Of a stretch of 64,000 nucleotides of DNA, positions 57,381 through 64,000 are shown piece by piece. Origin of the DNA: Blastocladiella emersonii ATCC 22665 (Eukaryota; Blastocladiomycota; Blastocladiomycetes; Blastocladiales; Blastocladiaceae); contig JANHCV010000012.1 in the NCBI GenBank assembly GCA_025594325.1, positions 62,001-126,000 of the forward strand, given 5' to 3'. How positions within the stretch are numbered: the first letter of the stretch is position 1; each line of letters starts with the position of its first letter. A program made the translations under genes and the position numbers. A model generated the notes under the pieces. It saw only the letters and a program-made list of their open reading frames with translations, was not told the origin of the DNA and made no database searches.

Positions 57381-57760
57381 GTTGTTTGAGGGCTCGAGAA
57401 CACGATGCGTGAGGTTAGGTGTTGATTCGTTGCAATAAGTGCGGCTGCAAAGAGGTGGGAAAGATTTTATTGCGGGGGGGGGGGGGTTCATCCAGCGGGG
57501 CGTTTGGTTCGCACGGCCGCTGAGATGAACGGGGGTGAGGTGAAACGTGGCAACTTTTTCAGCTGATCCACCTGATCTGAACCAAACGGGCCCTAAGAGA
57601 GTGAGTGCAGCGACGCGTGGAGCGGAGAGTGTCTGGCTGCAAGCCCAAGCCTCGCGGTTATGATCACGACCCGCTGCCGCCTCCGTCGCCGCTGAACGAC
57701 GTTTCTTACTAATGGCTCACGCCCGTAAATTTCTCGATCTATATTCGTCAAGGAAGCATT

Positions 57761-58134
57761 TTACTTGAGCTTCTCAGCGACCTCGTCGCAGAAGGTGGCC
57801 AGGTTCACATCGCGCTCGCTGCAGCCGTCCGCGTCGTGCGTCGACCACGTCACCTCGACCTTGTTGTACACGTTGAACCATTCCTACGTGACAAGAGCGG
57901 GGTCAGCGGGGTGATCACGCGAGTAGCCGCGATCGGGCGGGCAGTACGCACAGGGTGGTGCGCGGCAGTCTCGGCCTTGAGGGCGATCGCGGACATAAAC
58001 TGCCAGGCCTGGTTGAAGTCGCGGAACTGGTACGACTTCATGATGGCGTCGCGGCGGGGCAGCTGGTCCTTCCACCCGCGGGCAAAGAGCGGCGCGAGGG
58101 CCGAGGCGCGGTTGGCGAGCTTGGTGATGGTCAT
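57761..58134 (-). CDS. PCBD: Pterin-4a-carbinolamine dehydratase
   Basis: An enzyme that dehydrates 4a-hydroxytetrahydrobiopterin and recycles the pterin cofactor; animal forms also bind HNF1. 101 residues, close to the family's 100-105. Exons 58134-57952 and 57883-57761; the 68-nt intron (GTGCGT to CACGTAG) falls inside the active-site motif and splicing yields [14 protein letters not shown]. Other family marks are [20 protein letters not shown] and [10 protein letters not shown]. The paired histidines are the catalytic residues. It is divergent from the WDPCP-like gene over 223 bp. A two-exon gene this compact is confidently real. Confidence 0.93.
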
Positions 58135-58357
58135 GGTGAGTGCAATGCACAGAGTTACATGAACTGCCGGTCAGTTTTGAGGCTGTGAGAGGGGAGAGAT
58201 AGAGGGAGAGGCGAACGATCGGCGAAGCCACCCCAACGCGTTGTGGGCGCCACGTGTCGGCTCGACGCGTCTCCGCCCTCGCGTCGCGTCCGCCGTTCTG
58301 CAGGCCGCCTTTCTCACCGCGGAGACTCTTTGGAAGCCCTAGAGCTGATGTAGCACC

Positions 58358-60696
58358 ATGCAATTGCACTTGGATCTTGCGATATGGACGACCGCCCATG
58401 TTCCGCGGAACGCCGATGCCTTCGTCCCGCTGTACACGCTGCGGACCAAGGAGTCGATCACCGACCCGCTCGAGGGCGACTGGTTCGAGCACTGGCGCTC
58501 CACGCGCGGTGCAGCCCGCCGAGTGACTGAGCCATCCGCCCTGCTGCCCGCCGCTACCCGCCAGACCCTCGCCAACCTGGAGGCGCACCTGACGAGCGAT
58601 CCACCGCTGTGTCTGCTGTGGCACGACGAGAACACGGTCCAGATCCCGCTCTCATCCGGTCTTCTCGTGCGTCTTATCATCCACGGCGACTCGAATGACT
58701 TGTCCGCCGTCGTGCTCGACCCGATGCTTGCCAATGTCGTCAACCCGCCGCCCGCGCGAGACGGGCCGCAGGCGATCTACTCAACCGCTTCTGCGACGAC
58801 GACCGCCGCGATCCGAGGCCCCGTGCGGTGGTCCGGCGCTCACATTGAGCCGCACTTTGTCGTCGCCCAAATCGCGGGCGAGGAGAAGATCCGGCTCTAC
58901 TACAACAGCACGCGGCACAAAATTATGAATCTCGAACAGAATCCTCGCGCGACCATGGCCGCTCGGGTATGTTGCTCTCGAAACCGTCTGCCGCGGTGCG
59001 TCAACTGACCCGCGTATCGTACATCTAGCCCGAGTTCGTGGACGTACCTTACCCGCACGCCGAGCTTTCGCGGTTCCAAAGCCACCGCGAGCATCTTGCC
59101 GTCATCGCCCAGCACAGCGTCCAGCTGTACGAGCGCGTCGAGCGCGAGGGAAGGTGCGCTGCTCCCATGCCATGCCACCACTCAAACCCTAACCTCGTCC
59201 GACCTAGGATGCTTCTCAAGTCGACGGGAACAATCCAATCCGCGGACCCGCTCGCCGTTGTCCACCTCTCGCTCGGCTCCACCCTCATCACGCTCGTGCA
59301 CTCGACTGGCATCGGCGAAGCCTGGGTCCGCGGCTACTCGCTCACCAAGGGCACCTGGACCGAGCTCGACGCGCGCGGTCCCGTGCTCAGGCTCTCGAGC
59401 GCGATTACGGCGTGGGCCGCGAGCGCACCGCCCGCGTCCGCCGAGCACGACGGCGAGCGGCGACACGGCGTGACCTCCATCTACTTTGGCACAGCCACCG
59501 GCGAGCTCTTCCACCTCTGCGTCACCTGCGAGACCGACCACTTGTCGTGGAACATTGTCGCCAAAACTCCGGGTCCCGAGGCCGCGCCGTCGCACATCGC
59601 CGTCCATCCGCGCGGCGTCGCGACCGCGGTCGTGTACCCGTCGGGCCGTTTGTCCGTGTTCGACCCGCCTCTTCGCCCCATGGATTGCAGCCTTTCCGGG
59701 TCGCTCGCTTCCCGCGGCCGTGACACGACCACACCCTCGCCCATCGACCTGCTTCCGTCGCTCGCATTCCGCTGCCCTCGCGCGCTCGTCTCGTGGTCGC
59801 CCGAGCCCGCGGCGACGCGGCACGCTTACTCGCGCCCGGCTGCGGCGCCCAACTCGGCGCTTCTCGTCGTGTTCCAGCGTGGGCCCATCGTCAGCGTGCG
59901 CATCGCCGCGCCGCGGGCGGCCCTCGCCTCGCTCATCGCCTACGCGCGGCATCTCCTCGTCCGCGGCCACTGGAACCACGTCCGCAACCTCGCCACCGCA
60001 TGGCCGCTCGTCTCGCCGGGCCACATGGCAGACGTCGTCGTGCTCACGACGCTGCTGTGGGACGACACGACGTGCCGCCGGTCCCGCGGCACCGCAGCAG
60101 CGGCGGAGCAGATGCAGGTCGTCGAGCTGCTCCACCGCCTCGCGCAGGCGACGGGTGAGCCCAAGGCCTGCTCGACCCGCGTCACCGACGACATCACGGC
60201 GCTCGCGCGGTGCGTGCTCTCGCAGCTCGCGGCACAGGGCAACATCGAGGCCGCCGTCGTCGCGGCCGCGCGGCTGCCTGGCACACTCGACGTATCGGAC
60301 CTCCTGCACAAGTTCGCCGTGCTCGCGTTGTAATCGCCGGGCCAGACGTGCCGCGGGATCGCGGCCGCCGCGCACCTCGCGTTCCTGCGCCGGTGTCCCG
60401 GCCCGTACCCGCCGTACCTGTCGAGCGATCCAGCGGCGCGCGAGACGGACGACGGCGAGGCCGTGGCGGCGATGACGCCCGAGGACCTCATCGCGCTGTA
60501 CACGGACCGCGTGGCGCCGATCGCGGACGGCGCGCGGCCCGCGTTCGGGATCGACGTCAAGCGGCTCGCTGCGTACCTCGAGGCGTCTGGGCAGCACGAC
60601 GCGGCGCGCCGGTGGTGGCAGCAGATCCGGAACGACCGCGACGCGAGTCGCGCGGTGGCGCGGATCGATCAGGTGCGCGGTGGATTGTGCGAGTAA
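58358..60696 (+). CDS. WDPCP: WDPCP/Fritz-like ciliogenesis protein, interrupted by an in-frame stop
   Basis: Resembles Fritz/WDPCP, a component of the CPLANE complex that recruits IFT-A to the basal body. Exons 58358-58966, 59029-59153 and 59208 onward. Family-like segments: HLDLAIWT at the N terminus, then LANLEAHLTSDPPLCLLWHD running into SSGLLVRLIIHG; a WD/propeller stretch with IAVHPRGVATAVVYPSGRLS; and VVFQRGPIVSVRI followed by helices. A TAA at 60331-60333 ends the frame at 619 residues, but the same frame stays open for 120 more codons to 60696. The extended length, about 740, is near that recalled for animal WDPCP (about 746). The stop may be a nonsense mutation, an error or read through. 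The identification rests on recalled homology. Confidence 0.7.
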
Positions 60697-60736
60697 AAAA
60701 CATCATGTTATTCACCAAGGTCCGAATGAATTCCCC

Positions 60737-62039
60737 TCAATCTTGGGGTTGGCCAAACGCGGTTTCGTGCATGAACCAGAAAAACCAGTCCTTTGGCACC
60801 ATCGACAAACCGTGCATTTGAAGGCACTTGACGCTGCCGAGTCGGATACACGTCTGCAGCATGAGATACGCTCCGAAAACGCCGATTGGATTCGTGTAGA
60901 TGCGCAGCGTCTCGAGCGTCGAGGGAAGGGCTGGAGCGAGAACCTTGACACCATCATCCGTGATTTCGTTGTGCGCCAGGTTAAGGAATTTGAGATGGGG
61001 CGGGATCACCGTGACAAGCGCCGCGAGATCGGTGTCGTTCAAATGACAGCGGGCGAGCGTGAGCTCGCGAAGAGTCGGTACAATGTAGGGGGTCCAGAAC
61101 GAAATACAGCCAGATGAGTGAATGGCCCATTCCAAGTCAAGCAAGCACTTCGAGCGCGGGAAAGCGAGCAAAGTTGGTGGCCGGGTCAAACACGGCATCA
61201 AGACCTTCGTCATAAGGATTACCGGGTTCGCCAGTCAGTTCCACGTCGAGTTGGGTGAGCGTGAGACGCTTCAGGCTCGGGAGATCGCGGTGAAGAAGCG
61301 CGTTTGCGCCGAATACGCCAAACTTGCAATCGGTTGCTGTGAGGCACTCGAAGGTTCGAGGAAGGTGATGCACAATCGCGAAAAAGCCGTCCGACCCAAT
61401 TGGATTTAGCGACACGTCAAGCGCTGTCAAGTTAGGGGGAAGCCGACGAGCGAGAGCACGCGCACCGTCGCGAGTTATCAAGTTCTTGGAAAGCGACAAG
61501 CTGCGAATCCGAGGTGGTAGGTTAACGACAACCGTTTTGACACCCACGTCTTTTAGCTCGCACTCGGCGAGTGAAAGGTCGGTAAGAAGCGGAGGTAGTC
61601 CATGGACCAGCACCTCGAGCAAACCGTCATCAAGAGGGAAACCCCGAAAGCTTAGAGAAGTGAGAGCCGACGGGAGAAAGTGAAGGTGAGCACGAAACTG
61701 CGGAGACCGAAAGTATTCGTCTTCAATGTAAAGCGACGTAAGCGATTCGGGTAGCCACTTGCCCGGGAGAGGGTCGCAATAATCGTCAAGGCGATTATTT
61801 CCGAATTCCAGAGTCCGGAGCGAATCAGGAAACTTGAGCGCCTTGAAGCGAGTCCAGTTGAAATCGCACCCAAGCAGGGACGCAGTCTTGACGGGTTGCG
61901 CCGAGCTGGCCATGGCTTGGTTAAGTAGGTCGATGCCTTCCATAGTCAGGCGCTGGTGGTACAAATTCACCTCATCGAATCCATCGACTCGCGCAGAATC
62001 CAAGAGTTTCTGGGCCTTCGTGTCCCCTTCCGCTGGCAA
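60737..62039 (-). pseudogene. Leucine-rich-repeat protein with a 4-bp frameshift
   Basis: An RNI-like LRR protein in two frames: 62039-61137 (300 residues) and the continuation to 60737. Repeats follow LPPxLxxLxLxxNxIxxxGxxxL (for example LPPRIRSLSLSKNLITRDGA and IPPHLKFLNLAHNEITDDGV). The break is at CTTGCTTG (plus-strand positions 61138-61145), a 4-bp tandem duplication; with one unit the LRR pattern would run straight through. A splice reading (donor GTGCTT) is possible but leaves an imperfect repeat. The GC content is visibly lower than in neighbouring genes. No other domains are visible; function unknown. Confidence 0.7.
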
Positions 62040-62277
62040 GGTAACGGGCGGCTAGAGTTGAGGAGAAGCGGCCCATATCAATCAGTACAATCGTTCATTA
62101 TGGATAACCAGGGGTCCAGGGACACTCCTTTTCGATACAAAGGGGATCCGTAGCCGATATTCATAGAGTGAGAGTAGACCAAGCGCGAACAGAGCCCAGG
62201 TGGGCCACAGAAGTCCCGCGGTTTGAAGCGGGAGCTGCGACTCGCGCCACCAGTCGAGCACACGAAAATGTCGATTT

Positions 62278-62592
62278 TCAGCTGCCTTTTTTGAGCGCCG
62301 CGGAAGTATGTTCGAGCGACATGTTAAAGTGGCGGCGGTACTGCAGCAGATCAGCGCGGACCGAGATGGTCGCCTGGTCAGCCGAAACGCGAGAGATTTG
62401 GTTGCAGATGGCGATTATAACGCCGGGGATTTGCGCTCTTGGCGCCACACGAGCGTACTCGAGCATGGCGCCGACCTCGTCCGGTTGGTGCAACTTCACC
62501 GCGTCGACGAGAATCTGGTCCAAGAGCGCCGGAATTGCAAGCTTAACGTGTTGCATAGAGTCCATTTGTTTCATCATTTGAGCTGCATCCAT
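62278..62592 (-). CDS. Small hypothetical helical protein
   Basis: 104 residues, not recognised. The start ATG at 62592 is in good context (GCCATGG). The sequence is Met/Gln-rich at the N terminus (MDAAQMMKQMDSMQHVK) and then predicted helical with evenly spaced leucines and isoleucines (LAIPALLDQILVDAVKLHQ), ending in basic residues. There are no cysteine clusters, signal peptide or membrane span. It is 238 bp upstream of the LRR gene on the same strand. It could be a real small gene or part of a larger spliced one. Confidence 0.45.
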   Translation of the reverse strand: MDAAQMMKQMDSMQHVKLAIPALLDQILVDAVKLHQPDEVGAMLEYARVAPRAQIPGVIIAICNQISRVSADQATISVRADLLQYRRHFNMSLEHTSAALKKGS

Positions 62593-63140
62593 GGCTACGG
62601 GGGAAGCGGCGATCCAGCGTCCGCGATCGCTTCGTCTCAAGCCGCACTGCGGGACAGGTTGACAAGAGTGGCAGCCACCGTCGGCTGACCGCGTTGCGAC
62701 GCGTTTGCCGCGAGAAGGCCATCGTGCGGTTTACGATGCATTGGCAGGAATTTACTTGAAACCATATGGACGCTTTGTATCTGGTCTTCAATCGCGGGCT
62801 CAAACCCTCCGCCACGTGCGGCATCAGCTCACGCGGGAGACCTGGACTGCTGCGCAAGCGGATCGAGTCGGCGACGCGCTTGATCGCGATCAGGTAGTTC
62901 GAGAAGTGATTGCCGTGCAGTCGGAGCAGATGCTTTAAAAATGCCTCGATTAAGTTCAGAGTATGAGTGCACGCGCATCCTGCCAGGATCGCCGCGTCCG
63001 CAGCAGTGCGGTTGTGCGAACGCTCTGAGGGGCACGGACACGTCCTCCCGGTCGAAAAGCGGGTGATGTGGTACACCTTGAAGGTCGCGGAACGTGTGCG
63101 TGAAAAATGCATCGTCATCCGAAAAGTTGCACTGAGCAAC
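62593..63140. other. Unassigned sequence between small ORF and Harbinger copy 2
   Basis: No intact gene. A minus-strand stretch encodes LIEAFLKHLLRLHGNHFSNY and, further on, GLSPRLKTRY; the latter matches GLSPRLKTKR encoded on the plus strand at about 50478-50510. Both sites adjoin mobile-element junctions, so this may be a shared repeat. Confidence 0.4.
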
Positions 63141-63563
63141 GAAGGTCTCGCGGGGCATACGGGCGATTTCCGAAAAACGCGTTTTGCTGTTGCACGTCAG
63201 CAGCTCTTGAACCCACGACTCGCCAGAAAGCGTGGACGTGCGGATAGGCTCCCACGAGCGGCGCTCGTTGCGCGCAGCGAGACGTCGCAGGAGAGCGAGG
63301 GCGGCCGTGAGCATGAGGCCGCGCAGCTTGCGGTTGTATCCCTTGCCCATGTTGTTTGAGGGCTCGAGAACACGATGCGTGAGGTTAGGTGTTGATTCGT
63401 TGCAATAAGTGCGGCTGCAAAGAGGTGGGAAAGATTTTATTGCGGGGGGGGGGGGGTTCATCCAGCGGGGCGTTTGGTTCGCACGGCCGCTGAGATGAAC
63501 GGGGGTGAGGTGAAACGTGGCAACTTTTTCAGCTGATCCACCTGATCTTAACCAAACGGGCCC
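63141..63563 (-). mobile_element. Harbinger transposon copy 2, truncated
   Basis: Nearly identical to 57172-57593 of copy 1 but one base longer, at the frameshift site. It contains the terminal repeat (complement of GGGCCCGTTTGGTTA), the G/C run and the first 70 codons of the transposase (63350-63141, MGKGYNRKLRG to MPRETF) in a single open frame. Homology stops at 63141, so the catalytic part and the other terminal repeat are missing. The right end abuts TTA at 63564-63566, the start of homology to the 3' flank of ABC copy 1. Confidence 0.9.
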
Positions 63564-63597
63564 TTACTCTGCACGCGAGGCGCGCTCTCCTTGAGGC

Positions 63598-64000
63598 TCA
63601 CTCGCTTAAGTAGTACGCGCGGACAGCCTCGGCGTCAGCAGCTGCGGCCTCGCTGATGAGACGGCTAAAGTACCCGCCGCCCGCATCGCCGCTGTCCTGT
63701 CGAGCGGGGCGGAGTAGGAGGTCGTGCGGGTGGCCCGACTCAACGACGCGGCCACCATCGACGACGATGACCCGGTCGCACCCGAGATCGACAAGCGTGC
63801 GTAGGCGGTGCGCGATCGTGATCACCGTCACCGACTCCTTGGCGTATATGGCGCGGAACACGCGCCAGAACTGCTCGTCCGAGGCATACTCCATGGACGA
63901 CGTCGGCTCGTCGCTACGCGATTTCAATCCATCAGCGGGCTGTAGCGTGAGCGCGTGAGAGAAGGACGTACCACAGAAAGATCTTGGCCCGCTTCTGCCG
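63598..64000 (-). CDS. ABCC-type transporter, copy 2 (3' end; runs off the window)
   Basis: The last exon (63913-63598) and the beginning of the preceding exon (64000-63972) of a second gene almost identical to the transporter at 12950-17479. The intron (63971-63914) sits at the same place, inside Walker B (IFLC/DEPTSS). The H-loop IAHRL and the helical C terminus ending AYYLSE are present. Relative to copy 1 it lacks one leucine codon and has a few substitutions. The rest lies beyond the window. Direct orientation, 50.6 kb away. Confidence 0.9.
   Translation of the reverse strand, partial: GRSGPRSFCGTSFSHALTLQPADGLKSRSDEPTSSMEYASDEQFWRVFRAIYAKESVTVITIAHRLRTLVDLGCDRVIVVDGGRVVESGHPHDLLLRPARQDSGDAGGGYFSRLISEAAAADAEAVRAYYLSE

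Larger units (their letters stand above)
55153..57593 (-). mobile_element. PIF/Harbinger DNA transposon, copy 1
   Basis: A 2.44-kb element. Terminal inverted repeats are GGGCCCGTTTGGTTC at 55153-55167 and its complement at 57579-57593, extended by a shared subterminal ATCAGGTGGATCA. Flanking trinucleotides are TTA on the left and TAA on the right, close to but not an exact Harbinger 3-bp duplication. It encodes a DDE transposase on the minus strand and a small convergent ORF on the plus strand. A G/C homopolymer of about 13 bp (57474-57487) precedes the transposase leader. Confidence 0.88.

Overview
This GC-rich window looks like nuclear DNA of a flagellated (zoosporic) fungus. Chytrid-grade fungi, most likely Blastocladiomycota such as Allomyces relatives, fit best. 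The fungal signals are a 161-residue Cdc8-type tropomyosin, a Yck-type casein kinase and short introns (mostly 51-75 nt) with GTACGT-like donors and CTAAC/CTGAC branch sites. The flagellar signals are a dynein-2 light intermediate chain (left edge) and a WDPCP/Fritz-like ciliogenesis gene (58-61 kb). The species is an inference.

Layout. (1) 1-39.6 kb is gene-dense and mostly ordinary: DYNC2LI1 (partial), Ras, casein kinase I (minus), F-box/LRR, tropomyosin (minus), a truncated exonuclease-like fragment (minus), a four-exon ABCC transporter (minus), GCP4, Ded1 helicase (minus), a syntaxin, an OCIA-domain protein (minus), VPS51, TAF10, exosome RRP4 (minus), a class C GPCR, PP1 (minus) and a G-alpha subunit. 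Exon joins were worked out by eye; nearly all keep frame and recover family motifs across the junction. (2) 39.7-57.6 kb is repeat-rich. Its core is an 8.7-kb palindrome: two 1,395-bp arms (40014-41408 and 47358-48752), each with the same tRNA-Gln(UUG), around a 5.9-kb spacer with one plausible unknown gene and two tandem duplications. A diverged 346-bp extension flanks the arms on both sides (39668-40013 and 50533-50878), displaced on the right by an insertion with an RNase H remnant. Two decayed, inverted copies of one unknown gene follow, then a PIF/Harbinger transposon (55153-57593). (3) 57.7-62.6 kb has genes again: pterin-4a-carbinolamine dehydratase (minus), the WDPCP-like gene with an in-frame stop, an LRR gene broken by a 4-bp duplication (minus) and a small unknown ORF (minus). 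(4) 63.1-64 kb holds a truncated second Harbinger copy abutting a second copy of the ABC transporter 3' end, which runs off the window.

Functional themes: signalling (Ras, CK1, GPCR, G-alpha, PP1, with the last three within 8 kb), cytoskeleton and cilia (GCP4, tropomyosin, dynein-2 LIC, WDPCP), membrane traffic (syntaxin, VPS51) and RNA/transcription housekeeping (Ded1, RRP4, TAF10). Neighbouring genes are mostly divergent or convergent and share no evident operon-like logic. The most unusual items are the tRNA-bearing palindrome, the GPCR with a split PH-like tail, the syntaxin with a long extracytoplasmic tail, the interrupted WDPCP gene and the insertion-site evidence from the duplicated ABC gene.
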